Shown here: in pieces, positions 1 to 7,326 of the stretch
How the letters are laid out: each line of letters starts with the position of its first letter
Numbering within the stretch: position 1 is the stretch's first letter
Origin: Afipia birgiae 34632
Lineage (GTDB): Bacteria > Pseudomonadota > Alphaproteobacteria > Rhizobiales > Xanthobacteraceae
DNA length: 64,000 nucleotides
Direction of reading: 5' to 3'
Assembly (NCBI RefSeq): GCF_000308295.2
Contig: NZ_HG326652.1
Span: 35,769 to 99,768 of the forward strand
The notes under the pieces: model-generated
What the model was told of the DNA's origin: nothing
Database searches by the model: none
Seen by the model: the letters and a program-made list of their open reading frames with translations, nothing else
Position numbers and translations under genes: made by a program

Positions 1-190
1 TAAGAGCGGAAGGAAATAGAGAGGACAGTCAAAAGTCTCTCTGTACGCCAGCATGCTCTCGCAGCATGACGCTCGTCAAGTTGCATGGTCGAACCAGGCG
101 GCTTCCACGAGTAAAGGAAAAGATCTCGTCCATAGCAAACACAGGGTACGCCGATTGCGGCCCTCACCGTCCTCAACACGAGCTTCTGAT

Positions 191-274
191 CCAGGTGGAA
201 GACCCGAACATTATCTACAGGGTCATCGAAGCGATGCCCTCACGGCCCTAACTGACAGAGGTTCTTCCACCTGG
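191..274. repeat. 12-bp inverted repeat around the 3' end of the IS110 transposase
   Basis: CCAGGTGGAAGA at 191-202 and its exact reverse complement at 263-274 are separated by 60 bases. The right arm lies inside the last codons of the transposase and the left arm lies beyond its stop. The transposase transcript could therefore fold a 12-bp stem at its 3' end. The role is unknown: it may belong to the right end of the element or stabilise the RNA. Confidence 0.5.
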
Positions 275-1510
275 CACCCGCCCCTCAACGAAGGGCCGGT
301 AGTCGGAACCGCCTTTGACGACGGCGTGGACGACACGCGCCATCTTGGCGGTAATAGCGGTCATCGCCTTGCGGCGCAGATCGGGATTGTCGCGATCTCT
401 CGCGATGTAGCGTTCGAACTTGTGCCGGAATCCGTTCTCGCGCTGGCGGATGGCGACCTGTCCGGCGATCCACAGGGTGCGGCGCAGTCGCGCATTGCCG
501 AACTTGGAAAGGCGGGTCTGGCCTCGATACTGGCCTGACTGCTGTGTCGAAAGATCCAGTCCGCAGAATTTAAGAAACTGGCGATGATGATGGAAGCGGC
601 GAAGATCTCCAGCCTCGGCAATGATCGTCAGCGCATTGATCGGCCCGATACCCGGGATCTGCCGCAGGAGATGATAATCTTGGCTATATCGCAGCAGTTC
701 GTCAGCCTGCGTCTCGATCTCATTGCGTTGTCGGATCAGGCTGCGTGCTTCGGCGACGACCATCCGGAACATGCGAATAGCAGGGGCATCCAGCGGCAAC
801 GGCAATCCGATTGATGTGCGCGCCGTCTCGTAAATATCCATTAGAATCTGCGTCTTGCTGACTTTGCGGCCGACGACGTCCCAGGCTCCGGCCACAAACG
901 CCTCCTTCGTTAGCGTCGTGATACTTGCCGGCGTTGGAAACGCATCGAGGAAAGCGAAGAACCAATCGCTGCGGCTGTTGCCCCGGAAGCGATCGATCTC
1001 TGGAAAATACAGCGGCAGGTAGTGCGTCAGGATACGATGCTGGATCTCGGTCTTGGCCCTGGCGACTGCTTCATGCGTCTTCGACAGTTCCTGCACATCG
1101 TTGATGCCAGCGCGCAGCGGATCATGGTAGGCCTGCGTCGCTTGGATCCTGAGCATGTGAAGGATCACCTGCGCATCCTTGGGGTCATTCTTGTCCCAAC
1201 TGTTGTGCAGGGCCTCCCGAGTTCGAGCGAGCGCCAGCGACGACACCAGCCGCACCTCGAAGCCGGCTTCAGCCAGGCGCCATGCAATGGGACGATGATA
1301 GTTCCCGGTGGCTTCAAAGCCGCAGACCACCGGTCGGCCATACGTCTGCAGAATCTCAATCAGCCGATCATGCTCCGCACGGGTGTTGAGGACCGGCAGC
1401 CGGCGCCGGCGTTTATGGCTCGGAGCCTCGATCAGAACTTCATTGCAAACCTTGGCAATATCGATGGCTACCAACACGGCATCGGCGAGTATAACATTTG
1501 GGCTGGTCAT
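248..1510 (-). CDS. IS110-family transposase (DEDD recombinase)
   Basis: This 420-residue protein moves an IS110-type insertion sequence. The N-terminal RuvC-like domain shows the expected acidic set: Asp17 (VAIDIAK), Glu66 (GFEATGNYH), and Asp109/Asp112 (KNDPKDAQ). The C-terminal transposase domain includes the helix-hairpin-helix-like IPGIGP segment and the serine-containing region STQQSGQYRGQTRLSK, which carries the catalytic Ser in this family. Length is normal and no frameshift is visible, so the enzyme may be active. Start ATG at 1510. IS110 elements usually lack conventional terminal inverted repeats, so the ends cannot be fixed here. The flanking noncoding DNA is structured (see 1511-1650). 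Confidence 0.95.
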   Translation of the reverse strand: MTSPNVILADAVLVAIDIAKVCNEVLIEAPSHKRRRRLPVLNTRAEHDRLIEILQTYGRPVVCGFEATGNYHRPIAWRLAEAGFEVRLVSSLALARTREALHNSWDKNDPKDAQVILHMLRIQATQAYHDPLRAGINDVQELSKTHEAVARAKTEIQHRILTHYLPLYFPEIDRFRGNSRSDWFFAFLDAFPTPASITTLTKEAFVAGAWDVVGRKVSKTQILMDIYETARTSIGLPLPLDAPAIRMFRMVVAEARSLIRQRNEIETQADELLRYSQDYHLLRQIPGIGPINALTIIAEAGDLRRFHHHRQFLKFCGLDLSTQQSGQYRGQTRLSKFGNARLRRTLWIAGQVAIRQRENGFRHKFERYIARDRDNPDLRRKAMTAITAKMARVVHAVVKGGSDYRPFVEGRVPGGRTSVS

Positions 1511-1650
1511 GGTCGGTCTCTCCCGAATGGGTTGTGAACATTCGCATTCTAGAGAAACCTTGATCGGCCATGGCCACCTCAGCCGGTGCGCGCTTGCAGC
1601 GAAAGGCTGCGCGCACCGCTGCTCAGTGACCTCTCCTCATTCCTTCCGTA
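1511..1650 (-). ncRNA. Noncoding flank of IS110 with strong stem-loop; candidate bridge RNA region
   Basis: About 140 noncoding bases separate the transposase start from the IS3 remnant. They hold an imperfect hairpin. CGGTGCGCGC at 1584-1593 pairs exactly with 1609-1618. Inside it AGC (1598-1600) pairs with GCT (1606-1608) around a GAAAG loop, and three further outer pairs form after a one-base bulge. Members of the IS110 group encode a bridge (seeker) RNA upstream of the recombinase gene, so position and structure fit. The guide loops cannot be assigned without the element ends and target sequence, so this is an inference. Confidence 0.3.
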
Positions 1651-2083
1651 GGTGCTACGGGCCGTGCTACGTCGCCGGCGAGCTGGCGCAATGGCTTCAG
1701 GAGCGCGACATGGATCACACCCGCGGTGCACCGAACCATCCTCAGACCCAGGGCAAGATCGAGCGCTGGCACCAGACGCTCAAGAACCGTATCCTGCTGG
1801 AGAACTACTTCCTGCCGGGTGATCTCGAAGCCCAGATCGCGGCTTTCGTCGAGCGCTACAACCATCGCCGCTACCACGAGAGCCTGGACAATCTCACCCC
1901 CGCCGACGTTTACTTCGGGCGCGGCCAAACTGTCCTGTTGCAGAGAGAAAGGATCAAGCGAAAGACCATCGAACAGCGGCGCTTGCTACATCGCAAAGCC
2001 GCCGCTTAAAATGTCAACCGAGATGGGCCAGAGCCTCCGCTAGATCAGCCCGCCATCTGTCTCAAATTATCTGACGACGGACA
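1650..2083 (+). mobile_element. 3' remnant of an IS3-family element
   Basis: This stretch carries the last third of an IS3-type transposase plus about 75 downstream bases. It ends near 2083 in ...GGACA, consistent with an IS3 terminus (TGT...ACA). Just beyond it the sequence resumes as an ECF sigma factor gene on the other strand. The 5' part of the element is absent and its place is taken by the IS110 flank, suggesting nested insertion or deletion. The exact junctions are inferred. Confidence 0.6.
1653..2009 (+). pseudogene. IS3-family transposase (orfB), C-terminal fragment
   Basis: From about 1659 the reading frame matches the end of an IS3-type integrase: GPCYVAGELAQW, then HPQTQGKIERWHQTLKNR containing the last catalytic Glu of the DDE triad, YNHRRYHESL and the GRGQTVLL tail. 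The helix-turn-helix region and the first two catalytic Asp residues are missing. The open frame continues upstream only by chance through the IS110 flank, antisense to it. The fragment cannot make a functional transposase. Confidence 0.9.
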
Positions 2084-2418
2084 GAATGATCTGCGCTTCC
2101 AGCACGCCAGGCTTGAGGCTTGTCAGTTCGACCTGCGGCCGCTCGCGCCGCAGCCGGCCCAAGGCTTCGTTCATTGCGATACGGGTAAGCCAGGTCGCGA
2201 GGCTAGAGTCGCCCCGGAAACTATCCAAATGGGTAAACGCCCGGACATAAGTCTCCTGGACGACATCCTCAGCTTCACCGTCCCCGGGCAACCCGGAATA
2301 GCCGGCGATTGTTGTGCTGCATGATCGCGCGAATGGCCGCCTCATCGCGGTCGCGGGCTCCCTGCACCAGCAGTGCGTCGTCGTCGGCCGTAATCTGCGG
2401 TATGGATTGCTGTTCCAC
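2084..2418 (-). pseudogene. ECF-type RNA polymerase sigma factor, broken
   Basis: Two reading frames together spell most of an ECF sigma factor. From a GTG at 2418 the first frame gives EQQSIPQITADDDALLVQG, then AAIRAIMQHNNRRLFRVARG, and stops. The next frame resumes with DGEAEDVVQETYVRAF, SSLATWLTRIAMNEALGRLRR and EAQIIL. The join lacks the usual three or four residues between VARG and DGEAED, pointing to a deletion of roughly 11 bases. Region 4 is gone because the gene runs into the IS3 terminus at about 2083. Region 2 motifs are clear. The gene is dead by two independent lesions. Confidence 0.85.
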
Positions 2419-2564
2419 GACGGGTGCCCTTATGGCCGGATTCAGTCATACTTGAGCATTGGATGCAGCAGAGGCAATGACGTTACCGGATTTCTGCGAT
2501 CCGGCCCCGAAAAAGTAACCGGCAGCGAGATGCCGACGGGCTGATACAAGGAATGATTAGCAAT

Positions 2565-3584
2565 ATGAGGACATTGAAGTCCGTTGCGGTCGCAGGCGCC
2601 GGTAGCATCGGCTGCTTCGTGGGCGGTATGCTGCGCGCCGGCGGGCACCCGGTCTCGCTGCTGGCCCGTCCGCGACTCATTGAGGACATCAATCGGCACG
2701 GGCTGAAGGTCACGAGCTTTGAAGGTATTGAGCATCGCCTAACGCCTGCTGAGATCAAGCTGTCCGACGATCCGGCGCCCCTTTTTGCGGACGCAGACAT
2801 CGTCCTTGTCACCGTCAAGAGCGACGATACCACCGAGATTGCGGACCTGATCGCGCAACATGCCGCGAAGGACGCCGTGATTGTCAGTCTTCAGAATGGC
2901 ACCGGCAACGTCTCCGTGCTGCGCGAGGCGCTGCCGGACCACGACGTGCTGGCGGGTATGGTGCCGTTCAATGTGCTGTCGCTCGGCGAGGGTCATTTTC
3001 ATCGTGCTACCTCCGGCGAGATCTTGCTGGAGAAGGATGATCCTGACATCGCAAAGTTGCTCTCGCAGCCTCAACTCGTTTTCCGCAGCGTAGATGACAT
3101 TGAGGGCGTGCAATGGGGCAAGCTGCTTATCAATCTGAACAACGCGCTCAATGCGCTGTCGGGCCTACCGCTGCGCGATCAGCTTGCGCGGCGATCCTGG
3201 CGCATTCTGTTTGCGGATCAGATGCGCGAGGCATTGGCGGTGATCAAGGCCGAGGGCATTGCGCCGGTATCGACGACGCCATTGCCTGCATCTTTCACGC
3301 CGTTCATTCTGAAACTACCCGACGCGCTGTTTACGAAGATCGCCGCGTCGATGGTGAAGATCGATCCAAAAGCCCGCTCGTCGATGTGGGAGGATCTGCA
3401 GCGCAGCCGCCGCACCGAAATCGATCATCTTCAAGGCCTAATCGTTACGCTCGCCGAGCGCCATGGGCTAAGGGCGCCATTGTCCGCGCGCATCGTCGCG
3501 CTGATCCGTGAGGCCGAGCAGGCGGGCAAGGGATCGCCGGGCCTGACGCCGGAGCAAATCCGTTCGCCTGTGCGTTCGGGTTAA
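2565..3584 (+). CDS. 2-dehydropantoate 2-reductase family protein
   Basis: This 339-residue NADPH-dependent reductase belongs to the ApbA/PanE fold, whose reference member reduces ketopantoate to pantoate in coenzyme A synthesis. The N-terminal Rossmann motif is VAGAGSIGCFVGG (residues 9-21). VLVTVKSDDT carries the usual lysine after the second beta-alpha unit, and WGKLLINLNNALNAL matches the C-terminal domain with the catalytic Lys-Asn pair. An upstream in-frame ATG at 2553 directly abuts AAGGA, so 2565 is preferred. The family has many paralogues of unknown substrate and no other pantothenate gene is nearby, so panE is not assigned. Confidence 0.85.
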   Translation: MRTLKSVAVAGAGSIGCFVGGMLRAGGHPVSLLARPRLIEDINRHGLKVTSFEGIEHRLTPAEIKLSDDPAPLFADADIVLVTVKSDDTTEIADLIAQHAAKDAVIVSLQNGTGNVSVLREALPDHDVLAGMVPFNVLSLGEGHFHRATSGEILLEKDDPDIAKLLSQPQLVFRSVDDIEGVQWGKLLINLNNALNALSGLPLRDQLARRSWRILFADQMREALAVIKAEGIAPVSTTPLPASFTPFILKLPDALFTKIAASMVKIDPKARSSMWEDLQRSRRTEIDHLQGLIVTLAERHGLRAPLSARIVALIREAEQAGKGSPGLTPEQIRSPVRSG

Positions 3585-3796
3585 TTTTCCCTTTGGCGGG
3601 CTGGCAGGAAGGTCGCTGCGGGATTAGAATGGACCAGTTGATGCAAGTGCCGGGTAAAGCCCGCAATTCTCTTGCCCGCGAGCCCGGTTCACAGGCCCTT
3701 GTTCCGGCTGCCGATCCGCGGGATTGGCGTCAACCGACGCTGTGTTGCGTGTGCGGACTGTTTGCGGGATGAGGACCTCAACGCCTGGAGGGTCAC

Positions 3797-4159
3797 ATGC
3801 ATGCGGACACCATGAGTCTCAAACCACATCGTCTTGTCGCCAGCGACAGGGTGGAGGGGACGCGGGTCTTCAATGCCGATGGCAGGAAAATCGGAAGCAT
3901 CAAGCGATTGATGATCGACAAGACCAGCGGCAACGTCGCCTATGCCGTTCTGTGCTTCGGCGGCTTTCTCGGCGTCGGCGAAGATTATCGTCCGCTTCCG
4001 TGGGCAAGCATGAAGTACAATCCCGCGATTGAAGCCTACGAACTCCTGACGCTGATGTCCGATGAGGAACTGAAGAAGGCACCATCCTTCGGCGTGGACA
4101 AGGAATTCGACTGGGGCAACCGCGTGCGCGAAGTCGACGCCTATTGGATCGGCTTCTGA
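3797..4159 (+). CDS. PRC-barrel domain protein
   Basis: A 120-residue soluble protein with a PRC-barrel domain at about residues 10-85 (EGTRVFNADGRKIGSIKRL, then VAYAVLCFGGFLGVGEDYRPLPW). PRC barrels occur in photosynthetic reaction centre H subunits, RimM and many small stress-related alphaproteobacterial proteins. The precise role here is unknown. GGAGGG at 3787-3792 supports the ATG at 3797; ATG 3812 is a possible internal start. It converges with the FAD dehydrogenase gene, whose stop is 27 bases away. Confidence 0.85.
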   Translation: MHADTMSLKPHRLVASDRVEGTRVFNADGRKIGSIKRLMIDKTSGNVAYAVLCFGGFLGVGEDYRPLPWASMKYNPAIEAYELLTLMSDEELKKAPSFGVDKEFDWGNRVREVDAYWIGF

Positions 4160-4186
4160 CGCAGGAGTGCTCGCCGCTACCGGGCG

Positions 4187-5845
4187 TCAGACCACCGCCT
4201 TGGCTGCGGCCCGTCCGGCATTGCGTCCGGAAAACAGGCATCCGCCGAGGAAGGTGCCTTCCAGCGCGCGATAACCGTGCACGCCGCCGCCGCCGAATCC
4301 GGCGGCCTCTCCGACAGCATAGAGTCCCGGAATGATGTTGCCGTCGTTACCGAACACGTGCGAGTCGAGATCGGTCTCGAATCCGCCGAGCGTCTTGCGT
4401 GTCAGGATATTGAGCTTCACCGCGATCAGCGGGCCGTGCGCCGGATCAAGAATCTTGTGCGGCTTGGCGGTGCGGATCAGTTTGTCGCCGATGTAACGCC
4501 GCGCGTTGTGGATGCCCATGACCTGGGTATCCTTGACGTAAGGATTGTCGATCTCGCGGTCGCGCGCCTCGATCTGCGTCCTGATAGAAGCGGGATCGAG
4601 CACGTTCGCGCCACCGAGCTTGTTCATGGCGGCGACGAGATCCTCCAGATTGTCGCGGACGATGAAGTCCGCGCCTTTGTTCCTGAACGCCTCGACCGGT
4701 GCAGGACCGCCCTTGGCGCCGGCGCGGCGGATCACCTGCCGCCAGCTTTTGCCGGTGAGATCCGGATTCTGTTCGGAGCCGGAAAGACCGAATTCCTTCT
4801 TGATGATGCTCTGCGTCAGGATGAACCAAGAATAGTCGTGGCCCGTGCGCATGATGTACTCGAGCTGACCGAGCGTGTCGTAGCCCGGATAGAGCGGTGA
4901 GGGGAGGCGCTTGCCGACCGCGTCGAACCACATCGATGACGGGCCGGGCAGAATGCGAATGCCGTGACCCGGCCAGATCGGCGACCAGTTGTGCACGCCT
5001 TCGACGTAATGCCACATGCGGTCGCGATTGATGAGGCGAGCGCCTGCTGCCTCGGTGATACCGATCATGCGACCGTCGACGTGAGCAGGAACGCCGCTCA
5101 CCATATGTTTGGGAGGCGTACCGAGACGCTTTGGCCAATTCTGACGGACGAGATCATGATTGCCGCCGATCCCCCCGGAGGCGACGATCACGGCCTGCGC
5201 CCTGAACGAGAAGTCGCCGGTTTCAACGCGGGAGGAACTTTCGCCGCGGGCTTCGGAGGATGCTTCGAGCAGCTTGCCGCTCACGCCGGTCGCCGCGCCG
5301 GCCGTCATCTCGAGCGCATCGACCCGATGCCGGAACTTGAAGATGATGCGGCCGTTCTTCGCATGCTCCCGGGCGCGCCGCTCGAACGGTTCCACGACAC
5401 CGGGGCCGGTGCCCCACGTGATGTGAAACCGAGGCACTGAATTACCGTGCCCCATGGCATCGTAGCCGCCGCGCTCGGCCCACCCCACGACGGGAAAGAG
5501 CCGGTGACCCATCGCCTGCAGCCAGCCGCGTTTCTCACCGGCGGCGAAGGCGACATAGGCTTCCGCCCACTTCTTCGGCCAGTGATCCTCGTCGCGATCG
5601 AATCCGGCCGTTCCCATCCAGTCCTGTAATGCCAGATCATGGGAATCCTTGATGCCGAGCCGCCGCTGCTCCGGCGTATCGACCAGGAACAGCCCGCCGA
5701 GCGACCAGAACGCCTGCCCGCCGAGATTCTGCTCGCCTTCCTGATCGACAACGATCACGCGTTTACCGGCGTCGGCCAGTTCGGTCGCAGCGACAAGGCC
5801 AGCCAGCCCGGCTCCGACAACAATCACGTCCGCATCGCTCGCCAT
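4187..5845 (-). CDS. FAD-binding dehydrogenase (flavoprotein oxidoreductase)
   Basis: A 552-residue member of the fumarate reductase/3-ketosteroid dehydrogenase flavoprotein superfamily. The N-terminus has the dinucleotide motif VIVVGAGLAGLVAATELADA followed by the acidic VDQEGEQNLGGQAFWS, which binds FAD. The C-terminus has GLYAVGEAAGFGGGGVHGYR and LEGTFLGGCLFSGR, the second FAD contact typical of this family. The start at 5845 is chosen because GAGGGG lies just upstream; a longer frame reaches 5890 without support. The substrate is not deducible, and no steroid or fumarate pathway gene is adjacent. Confidence 0.88.
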   Translation of the reverse strand: MASDADVIVVGAGLAGLVAATELADAGKRVIVVDQEGEQNLGGQAFWSLGGLFLVDTPEQRRLGIKDSHDLALQDWMGTAGFDRDEDHWPKKWAEAYVAFAAGEKRGWLQAMGHRLFPVVGWAERGGYDAMGHGNSVPRFHITWGTGPGVVEPFERRAREHAKNGRIIFKFRHRVDALEMTAGAATGVSGKLLEASSEARGESSSRVETGDFSFRAQAVIVASGGIGGNHDLVRQNWPKRLGTPPKHMVSGVPAHVDGRMIGITEAAGARLINRDRMWHYVEGVHNWSPIWPGHGIRILPGPSSMWFDAVGKRLPSPLYPGYDTLGQLEYIMRTGHDYSWFILTQSIIKKEFGLSGSEQNPDLTGKSWRQVIRRAGAKGGPAPVEAFRNKGADFIVRDNLEDLVAAMNKLGGANVLDPASIRTQIEARDREIDNPYVKDTQVMGIHNARRYIGDKLIRTAKPHKILDPAHGPLIAVKLNILTRKTLGGFETDLDSHVFGNDGNIIPGLYAVGEAAGFGGGGVHGYRALEGTFLGGCLFSGRNAGRAAAKAVV

Positions 5846-6109
5846 ATTGTTCCCCTCATACCCTGTCGGGATAGAAACGCGGCGCTTCAAGCCCGGTCAA
5901 CGGAAATCGCGGTTAGAGATTCAATCTCGGGTCGTTCAATGGACCATGCCGGCTGTTCCAATTCGGGATCTGCCAGTGCAGGTGCAGCAAGCCAGCAACA
6001 CTGCAGCAGAATCCGTCCGCGCGTTGCAAGGCGATCTGGACAAAAAACCAGACTCGCAACACGCTGATGCTGCCCCGATCAATACAGGCAGGGGGCGACG
6101 GGGCCGGCA

Positions 6110-6571
6110 ATGAAGATTGTGACGGGGTTTCTTGCGGCAGTCCTGCTCCTGAGTGGAGTGGGCGCGAGTCAGGCTGTGGTCCGGATTTCCGATGACCGCG
6201 GCGGCCGCATCGGGACCTATGTCGACAAGTATCAGAGCCTCAAGGGCTCCGGCGAGACCGTGGTGATCGACGGGCTGTGTGCGTCGGCCTGCACCATCGT
6301 GCTGGGTGCCGTTCCCCATGACAAGATTTGTGTGACCTCGCGCGCCAGTCTCGGATTCCATGCTGCGTGGGATTTTGGCGCAAGTGGCCGGCCGGTGACG
6401 AACCGTGAAGCGACCCGGATGTTGTACGATATGTACCCGGCGACCATCCGTAGCTGGATTTCCCGGCGCGGCGGGCTGAAGCAGCGCATGATCTTCCTCC
6501 GCGGACGCGAACTCGCGAGCATGTATCGCCCGTGCTATATGGACGCACAGGCTTCCGCGCACCCGCGCTGA
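6110..6571 (+). CDS. Secreted ClpP/crotonase-fold-like protein
   Basis: A 153-residue protein with a signal peptide (residues 1-22, ending GVGASQA). The mature part opens with a short strand region (GGRIGTYVDKYQSLK) and then VVIDGLCASACTIVLG. There a Ser sits in the same kind of small-residue turn as in ClpP-like periplasmic proteins, followed by SLGFHAAWDF with a candidate His. Similar short secreted proteins are common in Bradyrhizobium and unnamed. Proteolytic activity is not shown; the ClpP relationship is inferred from motif layout. It appears to be a single-gene unit. Confidence 0.7.
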   Translation: MKIVTGFLAAVLLLSGVGASQAVVRISDDRGGRIGTYVDKYQSLKGSGETVVIDGLCASACTIVLGAVPHDKICVTSRASLGFHAAWDFGASGRPVTNREATRMLYDMYPATIRSWISRRGGLKQRMIFLRGRELASMYRPCYMDAQASAHPR

Positions 6572-6735
6572 CGCCAAAAGCCAAGATCAAACAGCCTGTT
6601 GCTCCCCGTCATTTGATCAGACATGCGGGCGTGGCGCTTGCTCGTCCGGGCCGCGCGCTCTATCCCATGCCCAACTCGGAACAAGCGGCCAGTCGTTCGG
6701 CCGTGCCCCGCGATTGATCAAGGATCGGATTTGCG

Positions 6736-7326
6736 ATGGATAGGACGACCCGGCCGCTTGTCATTATTGCCGCGTTTGCCGCCAGTCTCGCGATCGGGCT
6801 GCTGGTCACCCTGTGGCTGATGGGTGGTCTGCCCCGCGCCGCCGCGCCGGCGGCGATTGGTGGCCCGTTTCGCCTGACCGATCAGGCGGGACAAACGGTC
6901 ACTGAAAAGAGCCTCATCGGCCGCCCGACGATCATCTTCTTTGGTTTCACGCATTGTCCGGATGTCTGTCCGACAGCGCTGTTCGAAATGTCCGAAGTCC
7001 TGCGCGCCATGGGTCCCGACGCCGACAAAATGAACGCGTATTTTGTGTCCGTCGATCCCGAACGCGACACGTCGGCAGTGATGAAGGATTACATTTCAAG
7101 CTTCGATCCGCATCTCAAGGGGTTGACTGGCACCCCGGATGAAATCGGCAAGGTGATCTCTGCCTATCGGGTGTATGCCAAGAAAATTCCGCTGAAGGAT
7201 GGCGACTACACGATGGATCACACCGCGCTGATCTATCTGATGGACAAGAATGGAAACTTCATTCGCCCATTTAACCTGAAGCGCACGCCCGAAGAAGCCG
7301 CGACTGATCTCAAGCGTTATCTCTGA
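6736..7326 (+). CDS. SCO1/SenC family copper chaperone
   Basis: A 196-residue membrane-anchored thioredoxin-fold protein with an N-terminal transmembrane anchor (about residues 8-30). SCO proteins deliver copper to the CuA site of cytochrome oxidase subunit II or keep its cysteines reduced. The ligands are present: Cys74 and Cys78 in HCPDVCPT, and His162 in DHTALIYL. The gene lies about 40 kb from the coxBA locus here. Its 3' end overlaps the convergent glycosyltransferase gene by 10 bases. Confidence 0.93.
   Translation: MDRTTRPLVIIAAFAASLAIGLLVTLWLMGGLPRAAAPAAIGGPFRLTDQAGQTVTEKSLIGRPTIIFFGFTHCPDVCPTALFEMSEVLRAMGPDADKMNAYFVSVDPERDTSAVMKDYISSFDPHLKGLTGTPDEIGKVISAYRVYAKKIPLKDGDYTMDHTALIYLMDKNGNFIRPFNLKRTPEEAATDLKRYL

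Noticed and set aside
66-251. 61-residue open frame near the left edge
   Set aside because: It lies in the noncoding flank of the IS110 element, has no recognisable content, and overlaps the end of the transposase.
6736-7326. SCO1 as part of an oxidase operon in this window
   Set aside because: The coxBA locus is 40 kb away and the immediate neighbours are unrelated; only a functional link is likely.
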